Of a DNA stretch of 10,519 nucleotides, positions 1-5,992 are shown piece by piece. Made by a program: the position numbers and the translations under genes. The stretch is taken from NCBI GenBank assembly GCA_029856445.1, contig JAHQWY010000099.1, forward strand, positions 1-10,519, in the 5' to 3' direction. Each line of letters begins with the position of its first letter. Position 1 is the first letter of the stretch. A model generated the notes under the pieces. The model ran no database searches and was not told the origin of the DNA. It worked only from the letters and a program-made list of their open reading frames with translations. Source of the DNA: Promethearchaeia archaeon (GTDB taxonomy: Archaea > Asgardarchaeota > Lokiarchaeia > Sigyniarchaeales > SOKP01).

Positions 1-135
1 GGTCGAGAATATGAAGTATTGAAAAATTTTCCTACTAAACAAGAAATTCTCGAAACTCTTGGTAGTAAAATTAAAAATTTTAAGATGAAACTTCTAAAAT
101 ATTTTTGGCTTGTTTCCTATAATATTCAAGAATAA
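1..135 (+). CDS. C-terminal tail of a probable class I SAM-dependent methyltransferase (partial, cut by left edge)
   Basis: Frame 1 is open from the first base and ends at TAA 133-135, giving the last 44 residues of a protein whose start lies outside the window. The piece reads like the end of small class I SAM-dependent methyltransferases: a helix with N-F-P-T-K-Q-E-I-L, then a final beta strand with the pattern K-Y-F-W-L-V-S-Y. In that fold the last hairpin strands often carry such a Y-x-W-L-x-x-Y signature. The SAM-binding motifs are not in the window, so the assignment rests on this tail alone. The next gene follows on the same strand after about 108 bases, with no strong oligo-T tract between them, so read-through is possible. 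The family call is moderate; that this is a real coding end is more certain. Confidence 0.55.
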   Translation, partial: GREYEVLKNFPTKQEILETLGSKIKNFKMKLLKYFWLVSYNIQE

Positions 136-243
136 GGTTCTTAAACTGATTTAATTACCCCAAAAAAATCTTGTATAACAAAAATTCTTATTTGATATTT
201 AGTCCCAAATAATAATACAATTAAAAAAACATTGATGAAAAAA

Positions 244-1089
244 ATGGAATATAAAGATTATAATGTATGGAAAATTGAAGTTAAGAATGCAATAGCGTGG
301 GTAACAATAGATAATCCCCCCGTAAATTTGATTGATATGAATTTTCTGGAAGATATGGAACGGTTTTTCACCCAAGTCAAAACAGATGATGACGTAAAAG
401 TTATTGTTTTTCAAAGTGCAGATCCAGAATTTTTTATTTCACATTTCGACGTGACAGCTTTGACAGACTTTCCAGAAGAACCTGGACCAGTGGCAACAGA
501 ATTAACAGGCTGGAAAAAGTATTTTATGGAATTTAGAACATTACCAAAGGTTACAATAGCAAAAATCGAAGGAATCGTTGGAGGAGGGGGAAATGAGTTT
601 GCATTATCCATGGATATGAGATTTGGTGCGATTGGAAAGGCTGTTTTTTCCCAAACTGAAGCAGGAGTAGGAATCATTCCAGGTGGGGGAGGAACACATT
701 GGTTAACACGTTTGATGGGAAGGTCAAGAGCATTAGAAGTTATGTTAGGTAAGATGCCCTATTCGGCTGAAATGGCAGAGCGATATGGGTGGATTAACAG
801 GGCTTTACCTGCAGATAAGATTGGACAATTTGTAGAAATACTCGCAGCTAGTATTGCAAATATCCCGACAAAAACAATAGCTCTTATAAAACAATCTGTT
901 GTTGTTGCAGAGGAATTGCCTAGAAAAGAAGCATTGCTTGAAGAAGGACATCTTTTTGCTATAGCAGCTTCATTACAGGAATCTAAAGGCCAAATGAATC
1001 AGGCTCTCGATTCAGGTTTGCAGACACGAGATTTCGAATTATGGCCAAGGAGATATTTAGAAGAATTAAAAAAACTATTGGGAGAATAA
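244..1089 (+). CDS. Crotonase-fold enoyl-CoA hydratase/isomerase family protein (first of a tandem pair)
   Basis: A 281-residue crotonase-superfamily protein, close to the usual 260-290. Members bind an acyl-CoA and stabilise its thioester enolate in an oxyanion hole; most hydrate or isomerise enoyl-CoA in the cytoplasm. Visible motifs are T-I-D-N-P-P-V-N near residue 21, the first oxyanion segment SADPEFFISHFDV at 58-70, the glycine-rich GIVGGGGNEFAL at 110-121, and FSQTEAGVGIIPGGGG at 135-150. Glu118 and Glu139 match the two catalytic glutamates of enoyl-CoA hydratase. The first oxyanion segment is not the usual A-G-x-D form, and Q-T-E replaces Q-P-E before the second Glu, so the exact reaction is uncertain. 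In-frame TTG 232 and ATG 235 also exist. I chose ATG 244 because it aligns exactly with the start of the downstream paralogue (M-x-Y at both); there is no clear ribosome-binding site. The paralogue at 1233-2102 is about 45 percent identical by eye. Confidence 0.85.
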   Translation: MEYKDYNVWKIEVKNAIAWVTIDNPPVNLIDMNFLEDMERFFTQVKTDDDVKVIVFQSADPEFFISHFDVTALTDFPEEPGPVATELTGWKKYFMEFRTLPKVTIAKIEGIVGGGGNEFALSMDMRFGAIGKAVFSQTEAGVGIIPGGGGTHWLTRLMGRSRALEVMLGKMPYSAEMAERYGWINRALPADKIGQFVEILAASIANIPTKTIALIKQSVVVAEELPRKEALLEEGHLFAIAASLQESKGQMNQALDSGLQTRDFELWPRRYLEELKKLLGE

Positions 1090-1103
1090 AAATCTTTTGT
1101 TCA

Positions 1104-1129
1104 TTTTTTTGACAAGCTCTTTTCTTTTT
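1104..1129 (+). terminator. Oligo-T termination region after the first crotonase
   Basis: A run of seven T (1104-1110) and a second T-rich tract (1120-1129) follow the stop codon within 40 bases, with no GC-rich hairpin. In archaea such T-tracts on the coding strand are enough for intrinsic termination. It suggests that the two tandem crotonase genes may be separate transcripts, consistent with the 143-base gap between them. Confidence 0.4.
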
Positions 1130-1220
1130 ACCTAAAAGCTACTAGTTTCATTTAAAGTAAGTTCATAAAATAAGAATCTTTATGAATAGTTAAAGAATTA
1201 ATGGTCTTTTGAATACTAAA

Positions 1221-1225
1221 GGTGA
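1221..1225 (+). promoter_or_regulatory. Shine-Dalgarno sequence deciding the start of the second crotonase
   Basis: GGTGA lies seven bases before ATG 1233, an ideal spacing, and matches the 3' end of 16S rRNA. It rules in favour of ATG 1233 over the in-frame TTG at 1209, which would place the motif inside the coding sequence. Few other genes in the window have such a site. Confidence 0.6.
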
Positions 1226-1232
1226 AAAAAAA

Positions 1233-2102
1233 ATGAGTTATGACGGTTTTAAATTGTTTAAAGTAAGAATAGATAGGGGAGTTGCATTTGTCACCATTGA
1301 TAATCCACCAATGAATCTTTTAAATATGCAAATGATTATGGAATTTGCCATGCTTGCAAATACAGTTAAGAATGATGACAATGTTCGAGTTATTGTATTC
1401 GATAGCGCTGATCCTGATTTCTTTATAGCTCACTTCGATGTCAAAGGATTAGTGGTAATGCCTGATGAAGCTGCACCTAAAAAAACAAGCTTAGAAGGTA
1501 CAGGTCATATGATTAATGAGTTGTATCGCACTATGCCAAAAGTTTCAATTGCTAAAGTGGAAGGTATAGTTCGAGGTGGAGGATTTGAAGTCATTCAAAG
1601 TTTTGATATGATATTTGGGGAGAAAGGAAAAGCTATATTTGCTCAACCAGAAATTGGGGTAGGAATAATACCTGGAGGTGGGGGAACAATTAGAATTCCC
1701 CGCGAAATTGGGCGAAGACGAGCAATGGAAGTTGTACTTGGAGGACATGATTTCCCTGCTGAAACAGCTGAGCTTTATGGGTTGATAAATCGTGCACTTC
1801 CTCCAGATAAATTAACCCTTTATGTTGAAAATCTAGCTTATAGAATAGCAACATTTCCTCTTGAATCAATAGCTCTTGCAAAAAAATCCGTATTAGCAGG
1901 AGTAGATTTGCCTCTTGAAGAAGCACTTTTAGAAGAACAATACCTATTTGGTCAATCTGTTGCATTACCTGCCTCGAAAGCGAGAATGAATATGTTTTTA
2001 AACGCTGAGGGGCAATCTCGTGAAACGGAAGCTACCTCCAACACATTGCTTGAGGAACAAGAAGAGAATCCCTTCTCTATTTTTGAGGAATTAGAGGACT
2101 GA
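1233..2102 (+). CDS. Crotonase-fold enoyl-CoA hydratase/isomerase family protein (second of a tandem pair)
   Basis: A 289-residue crotonase-superfamily protein, expected to act on an acyl-CoA in the cytoplasm as hydratase, isomerase or a related enzyme. Motifs: T-I-D-N-P-P-M-N (21-28), the atypical first oxyanion segment SADPDFFIAHFDV (58-70), GIVRGGGFEV (111-120) and FAQPEIGVGIIPGGGG (136-151). Glu119 and Glu140 correspond to the two catalytic glutamates of enoyl-CoA hydratase, and here the Q-P-E form is intact, unlike in the upstream copy. The last 25 or so residues form an acidic tail (L-L-E-E-Q-E-E-N-P-F then F-E-E-L-E-D) that the upstream paralogue lacks; its role is unknown. The start is supported by GGTGA seven bases upstream and by alignment to the paralogue. 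The gene converges with the CaiB/BaiF gene, 44 bases away. Family assignment is firm; substrate and reaction are not known. Confidence 0.87.
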   Translation: MSYDGFKLFKVRIDRGVAFVTIDNPPMNLLNMQMIMEFAMLANTVKNDDNVRVIVFDSADPDFFIAHFDVKGLVVMPDEAAPKKTSLEGTGHMINELYRTMPKVSIAKVEGIVRGGGFEVIQSFDMIFGEKGKAIFAQPEIGVGIIPGGGGTIRIPREIGRRRAMEVVLGGHDFPAETAELYGLINRALPPDKLTLYVENLAYRIATFPLESIALAKKSVLAGVDLPLEEALLEEQYLFGQSVALPASKARMNMFLNAEGQSRETEATSNTLLEEQEENPFSIFEELED

Positions 2103-2138
2103 ATATTTAAACATCTTAATAACGAAATTAAATTTATG

Positions 2139-2146
2139 AAAAAAAA
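2139..2146 (-). terminator. T8 tract directly after the CaiB/BaiF stop codon
   Basis: Eight A on the plus strand, read as eight T on the minus strand, begin at the base immediately after the minus-strand TAA (2149-2147). No hairpin precedes it. It fits an archaeal oligo-T terminator for the gene at 2147-3370. Confidence 0.45.
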
Positions 2147-3370
2147 TTATATTATCTTTTTTTCTTTTAAATTTTGAATGTCTTTTTCTGAATAATTAAG
2201 AGATTTCAAGATTTCTTCTGTGTGTTGACCTGTTTTAGGAGCAAGACTTCGTATTCTAGGGGGAGTCCGTGACATCTTTATGGGTGAAGCTAGATTCTGA
2301 ATTTCTCCGAAGATAGGGTGCTCCATTTTAACAATCATATTACGAGCTTTAATCTGAGGATCTTCACATGCTTCAAAATAATTCTTAACAGGGGATATGC
2401 ACGTATCAAAATTTTTGAAAACTTCAAGCCATTCTTCTGTAGTTTTCTTAAGAAATTCGCTTTCCAATTCTTTAAATACTATTTCTTTTTCTTCTCCCTG
2501 AACCCACATTTTTGGTTTCAAATCTGGTCGATTTAATCCATCACACAGTCCCTGCCAAAATTTCGGTTCCATAGCTCCAACAGCTATATATCTATCATCC
2601 TTTGTTTTATAGGCATAATAGTATGGTGATCCTCCGCCCGTTTTTGCTCTTTGTATTGATTCTTCCGGCTTCTCCCTTAAATCTCTTACAAATTTGCTCG
2701 CAGCAGCTAGTGGATTGAAAAAGAAAACAGAATCTGTCATTGAGATATCAACATATTGACCTCTTTTTTCAGGATTGCTTTCTCTCTCAAATAGAGCTCC
2801 GAGTATACCAATTACAGAAACTAAAGCACCGCCAATATCACCTACTGAGACTCCCGGAGGAATCGGTCTTCGTTCTTGATCATCCTTACCAAGCTCATAT
2901 CTTTCCCTTGTAGCATCTAATACTCCTGCAACTGCAATATAATTAATATCATGCCCTGCGATTTGTTCATAGGGTCCATCTTGTCCGTAACCTGTCATAG
3001 AACAACAAATTATTGATGGATTTATGGATGATAGAGTTTTATGGTCGATTTTTAACCTTTCCATGACTTTTGGTCTAAATGTGTCCATAACAACGTCAGC
3101 TTTCTTCACTAACTCATAAAAAATTTTTTTTCCTTCTTCAGATTTTAAATTTATTGTAATTGATTTTTTATTTCTCATAAGAACTGCATTAAAAGCGCTC
3201 TCGCTATACCCTTCTTTCTGAAAAAATGGAGGGAGATTACTCATAGGGTCACCAGGATTTTCTACATGAATGACATTTGCTCCGAGATCAGATAAGATCA
3301 TTGTACAATACGGCCCTGGAAGCATTCGCGACAAATCTAAAATTGTAATATTCTTTAAAGCTAAAGTCAT
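2147..3370 (-). CDS. CaiB/BaiF family protein (class III CoA-transferase or alpha-methylacyl-CoA racemase)
   Basis: A 407-residue member of the CaiB/BaiF family. Characterised members either move CoA between carboxylic acids (formyl-CoA transferase, CaiB) or epimerise 2-methylacyl-CoA (AMACR/MCR). The N-terminus has the family opening L-D-L-S-R-M-L-P-G-P-Y-C-T (11-23), followed by L-G-A-N-V-I-H-V-E (29-37) and R-N-K-K-S-I-T-I-N-L (66-75). The central block GHDINYIAVAGVL (139-151) carries His140 and Asp141; V-G-D-I-G-G carries Asp178; G-A-M-E-P-K-F-W carries Glu268. In M. tuberculosis MCR the equivalents are His126, Asp127, Asp156 and Glu241, so the racemase set appears complete. Asp178 also aligns with the catalytic Asp of the transferases, so it does not separate the two functions. 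ATG 3370 gives the normal N-terminus; no Shine-Dalgarno sequence is seen. It is divergent from the transporter at 3541 and convergent with the crotonase. The family is certain; racemase over transferase is my preference only. Confidence 0.9.
   Translation of the reverse strand: MTLALKNITILDLSRMLPGPYCTMILSDLGANVIHVENPGDPMSNLPPFFQKEGYSESAFNAVLMRNKKSITINLKSEEGKKIFYELVKKADVVMDTFRPKVMERLKIDHKTLSSINPSIICCSMTGYGQDGPYEQIAGHDINYIAVAGVLDATRERYELGKDDQERRPIPPGVSVGDIGGALVSVIGILGALFERESNPEKRGQYVDISMTDSVFFFNPLAAASKFVRDLREKPEESIQRAKTGGGSPYYYAYKTKDDRYIAVGAMEPKFWQGLCDGLNRPDLKPKMWVQGEEKEIVFKELESEFLKKTTEEWLEVFKNFDTCISPVKNYFEACEDPQIKARNMIVKMEHPIFGEIQNLASPIKMSRTPPRIRSLAPKTGQHTEEILKSLNYSEKDIQNLKEKKII
2157..2168 (+). 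terminator. T7-C-T4 tract after the second crotonase, inside the end of the convergent gene
   Basis: T7, C, T4 on the plus strand, about 55 bases beyond the crotonase stop codon. The tract encodes the Lys-rich C-terminus of the opposing gene on the minus strand, so it may serve both as coding sequence there and as terminator here. Confidence 0.35.
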
Positions 3371-3435
3371 AAATAATCAAAATTTGTAACTTGTTTTTTA
3401 CTTTTCTAATTTATTCTTATCAGATAATTAAAAAA

Positions 3436-3452
3436 AAGCGAAATTTTCGCTT
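3436..3452. repeat. Perfect 17-bp palindrome in the divergent intergenic region (candidate operator)
   Basis: AAGCGAAA, one central T, then TTTCGCTT: two perfect 8-bp arms. The GCG/CGC ends stand out in a very AT-rich 170-bp spacer between the divergent CaiB/BaiF and transporter genes. It lies 66 bases before the CaiB/BaiF start and 88 before the transporter start. A one-base centre cannot form a normal RNA hairpin, so DNA binding by a dimeric regulator (a TetR- or MarR-like protein, for example) is the more natural reading. No regulator gene is in the window and I found no second copy. Confidence 0.45.
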
Positions 3453-3463
3453 ATTGTTTAAGC

Positions 3464-3471
3464 TTTATATT
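3464..3471 (+). promoter_or_regulatory. Possible archaeal TATA box for the transporter gene
   Basis: TTTATATT sits 12 bases after the 17-bp palindrome and about 70 bases upstream of ATG 3541. It resembles an archaeal TATA box. The surroundings are so AT-rich that other positions in 3480-3530 could serve as well, and no clear BRE element precedes it. If it is used, the palindrome would lie just upstream of the TBP site. Confidence 0.25.
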
Positions 3472-3540
3472 TACAAAGAACAATTAATTAATTATTCAAT
3501 ACTTTTTAAAAAAAAATTCATTAATTATTCTTCCATAACT

Positions 3541-5007
3541 ATGGAGAAAATAGAGGAGAACCTACCTTCATTAAGAGAACTCCACGGAATAAGATTGGGA
3601 GGGTATTCGTTAGGAAACTTTGGAATGATGTTACTGTTGTTTGTAACAGAATCATACTCTTATAATTTCTATGTATATACTCTCGGACTGGATTCACTTT
3701 TTGTCTCGGTTGGGACAACAATAAATATGCTAACAATGGCATTTTCAAGCATAATTTTTGGAGTAGTATTAGACAACACTAGACCGAGAAAGATAGGTAA
3801 AAGAAGACCTTATCTTCTAATTGGATTACCATTTTGGCTCATTTCTGCAATATTGGTTTACTTACCTCCCTGGAAGCCGCCTGAAGCTGAAGTTGTGGAT
3901 AATACAGTTATTTTTTTGCCTACGGCTATTTGGTATTGGTCTATGAATATGATAAAGGGTGTGTTTGGGAGTCTTATGATGATTGTATATAGTTCAGTTC
4001 TTCCCGAAATCTCCCAAACTTTTAAAAATAGAAAGAAAGCAGCTATGATTAACGCAAACTTAAGAGTTGCGGGCTCAATTATAAGTATAGCATTTCCCAA
4101 TATTCTCCAAAGTCTACTAGAAGACCCTACCTATACAAGATATTGGACAAATAGTGGAAAGTTTATAATTAAAATCATGCCCTCTATTTCTATTGTTTTT
4201 GGGATATTTGCAGCCATTTGCATACTAATATCATTCTTTTCTATTGATGAGAGATTTCATTCAGATAAATCGAATTTTGAAAAGAGAACTATAAAAAACA
4301 CGTTTAAAAATCTGTTCATCCCAGCCAAGGATAAAGAGTACATGAAATACTTAGTTGCAGGGGTAACTGGTCAGACAAGTCAATTTGCTCTTGTTTTTAC
4401 AATAATCCCCTTCATTGCTTTCGTTCTAGGACAAAACCTACTTCCAGAGGAAATCAGCGACCTTTATATATGGTACATTGTAATTAGTATCTCTACAAAG
4501 TTTATATGGCTTTATATTTGGAAATTAATTATGAGGAAACAAGCAAAACTTCTTAAAACCTATAAACTCAATATTATAGTCATCATTATTGCGGCATTCT
4601 TTGAATTGTTTTTTCTATTTGATATGCCTATAGTTTTAAGAATGATGCTATTTATACTGTCATTTGGTACGGTCTTAGGAAGCATGTATGCAACTGGTAT
4701 TTTTAGTCAGCCATTACTAAATGAGTTGGTGGATAGAGCTGCTGAAATGTACATAGTTAAAAATGAAAAGGATTTAATTGATAAAGACCAAGCAGTCACA
4801 CAACTTTCAGGAGCATATTATGGTCTCTTTATGTTTTCAACTAGTCTACTCGCCGCAATTTCTTCCACATTTTATGGATTCATATTTCGAGGTTCAAATT
4901 CAAAAAATCCTATCATTCTTACATTAGGAATGGCATCTATGGGATTATTTTATATTGTATCTATCGTGTTTCTTCAATTATTCAAAGTAAAACTAAAAGA
5001 GTTTTAA
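3541..5007 (+). CDS. GPH-type (MFS_2) 12-helix symporter
   Basis: A 488-residue membrane transporter of the glycoside-pentoside-hexuronide:cation symporter group within the major facilitator superfamily. Twelve hydrophobic segments can be counted. After the second comes the family motif D-N-T-R-P-R-K-I-G-K-R-R-P (78-90), where GPH members typically have D-x-T-x-x-x-x-G-R-x-R-P; R-K-K-A-A-M-I-N after the fourth is also typical. A loop of some 30 charged residues (around R-A-A-E-M-Y-I-V-K-N-E-K-D-L) precedes the last two helices. GPH proteins move sugars or other small solutes with a cation, but many archaeal members are untested, and this locus suggests an organic acid or conjugate as cargo. 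ATG 3541 is chosen because the 50 codons open upstream are Lys/Ile/Phe-rich AT sequence without family similarity. It starts divergently from the CaiB/BaiF gene and ends 39 bases from the convergent crotonase at 5047. Confidence 0.85.
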   Translation: MEKIEENLPSLRELHGIRLGGYSLGNFGMMLLLFVTESYSYNFYVYTLGLDSLFVSVGTTINMLTMAFSSIIFGVVLDNTRPRKIGKRRPYLLIGLPFWLISAILVYLPPWKPPEAEVVDNTVIFLPTAIWYWSMNMIKGVFGSLMMIVYSSVLPEISQTFKNRKKAAMINANLRVAGSIISIAFPNILQSLLEDPTYTRYWTNSGKFIIKIMPSISIVFGIFAAICILISFFSIDERFHSDKSNFEKRTIKNTFKNLFIPAKDKEYMKYLVAGVTGQTSQFALVFTIIPFIAFVLGQNLLPEEISDLYIWYIVISISTKFIWLYIWKLIMRKQAKLLKTYKLNIIVIIIAAFFELFFLFDMPIVLRMMLFILSFGTVLGSMYATGIFSQPLLNELVDRAAEMYIVKNEKDLIDKDQAVTQLSGAYYGLFMFSTSLLAAISSTFYGFIFRGSNSKNPIILTLGMASMGLFYIVSIVFLQLFKVKLKEF

Positions 5008-5011
5008 AATT

Positions 5012-5018
5012 AAAAAAA
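5012..5018 (-). terminator. T7 tract after the third crotonase
   Basis: Seven A on the plus strand, read as T7 on the minus strand, begin 29 bases after the minus-strand TGA stop (5049-5047). There is no hairpin. It lies in the 39-base convergent gap next to the transporter stop codon. Confidence 0.4.
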
Positions 5019-5046
5019 CGTAAAATAGAAGTATTTTGGAGTGAAT

Positions 5047-5898
5047 TCAGGGTGATTTTTTGGTTCGATAATCCCCCCATTTACCATCCCGTTCTGAAAA
5101 GGCTTTAGTTAGACCCTCTCCAGAATACATTTGTCTAATAAATTCTTCATTTGATTTTGTATAATGTGCTAAAGATACAAAAGGATGTCCAGCACGCAGA
5201 GCATTCCGAATACCCATAATCTCCATAGCTTGATGTACACTCCTTTTATTAAGTATTTGTAGGTCAGGAGGAATATTGGCAACACTTCTAGCCATTTCTA
5301 ATACTTTTTCTTCTAATATTTCAGCGGGAAAGGATCTATTTGCCCAACCTACTCGTGCTGCTTCTTTTCCACTGAGAGAGGAACCAGTTAACATATACTC
5401 CATTGCTGCCCTCATACCCATCAACCAAGCAGGATATTGTAGATCTGGGGGAGATATTGATCTAACAGCAGGATATCCGATCTGGGCATCATCTGCTACA
5501 TATACTAGATCACAACCTGTAACCATTTCACTTGCGCCTGCTAAACAATATCCATGAACTTGTGCTATAATAGGCTTAGACATGTCCCACATTTTAAACC
5601 AACCTTCTGTAACATGTCGAGCCCATGAAAAACTTCTTAATCCAAGTTCAGGTGAAGTAAACCAGGGACGATCCCTTCTTAGATCGGAACCTAAATCATA
5701 TCCTGCCGAGAAACATGTACCTGCTCCCTTTATTATTGTTACTCGAATTTCCTTATTCATATCTGCTTTTTCAAGTGCATCAAAGACTTCTCCTCTTAAT
5801 TGATTGTTTAAAGCATTGCGTTTTTCGGGTCTATTTAGTGTAATGCGGTTTATATATTTATCGGGTTCATCTACTATAATAAATTTGTACGTATTCAT
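5047..5898 (-). CDS. Crotonase-fold enoyl-CoA hydratase/isomerase family protein, divergent active site
   Basis: A 283-residue crotonase-superfamily protein that is not close to the tandem pair. It has the standard N-terminal pattern I-T-L-N-R-P-E-K-R-N-A-L-N (19-31), a canonical first oxyanion motif GAGTCFSAGYDL (58-69) and HGYCLAGASEM (115-125), where Glu124 matches the first catalytic glutamate. The second catalytic position, normally Q-P-E, reads G-Y-P-A (141-144), so Ala144 replaces the glutamate. The following V-R-S-I-S-P-P-D, W-L-M-G-M-R and L-T-G-S-S-L-S-G-K-E-A blocks match a subfamily I recall from actinobacterial genomes as crotonase-like proteins of uncertain function. Without that Glu, simple syn-hydration is doubtful; isomerase, hydrolase or lyase chemistry is possible. 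ATG 5898 gives a normal N-terminus and has no ribosome-binding site. The gene is last of four on the minus strand, 94 bases after the acyl-CoA ligase. Confidence 0.88.
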   Translation of the reverse strand: MNTYKFIIVDEPDKYINRITLNRPEKRNALNNQLRGEVFDALEKADMNKEIRVTIIKGAGTCFSAGYDLGSDLRRDRPWFTSPELGLRSFSWARHVTEGWFKMWDMSKPIIAQVHGYCLAGASEMVTGCDLVYVADDAQIGYPAVRSISPPDLQYPAWLMGMRAAMEYMLTGSSLSGKEAARVGWANRSFPAEILEEKVLEMARSVANIPPDLQILNKRSVHQAMEIMGIRNALRAGHPFVSLAHYTKSNEEFIRQMYSGEGLTKAFSERDGKWGDYRTKKSP

Positions 5899-5960
5899 AA
5901 TTTAATACCCACAATATTTTTTGTCTAGAAGAAAGCTAGCAAGAATAAAACTATTATGAC

Positions 5961-5985
5961 AAAAATAAAAAAGAAGAATAAAAAA
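5961..5985 (-). terminator. Repeated oligo-T tracts after the complete acyl-CoA ligase
   Basis: On the minus strand, T6, T6 and T5 runs follow the ligase stop (5995-5993) within about 30 bases, without a hairpin. This argues that the ligase and the third crotonase can be transcribed separately, although read-through is possible. Confidence 0.4.
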
Positions 5986-5992
5986 CGTTCGT

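Noticed and set aside
3..53. 8-bp inverted repeat TCGAGAAT / ATTCTCGA
   Set aside because: Both arms lie within coding sequence with a 35-base loop; no sign that it is more than coincidence.
411..677. Open frame antisense to the first crotonase, and similar antisense frames over other genes
   Set aside because: They lie opposite well-supported genes, have biased shadow composition and no recognisable domains.
2318..2536. Open frame on the plus strand within the CaiB/BaiF gene
   Set aside because: Phe/Leu-rich shadow of the Lys/Glu-rich true frame; no start signal or similarity.
3487..3530. Direct repeat ATTAATTATTC at 3487-3497 and 3520-3530, 33 bases apart (about three helical turns)
   Set aside because: The spacing is suggestive of protein binding, but the repeat is pure low-complexity AT sequence and could arise by chance.
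3391..3540. In-frame 50-codon extension upstream of the transporter ATG
   Set aside because: It is rich in Lys, Ile, Phe and Tyr as expected from AT-rich spacer, contains the palindrome and a TATA-like site, and shows no family similarity; the transporter begins naturally at ATG 3541.
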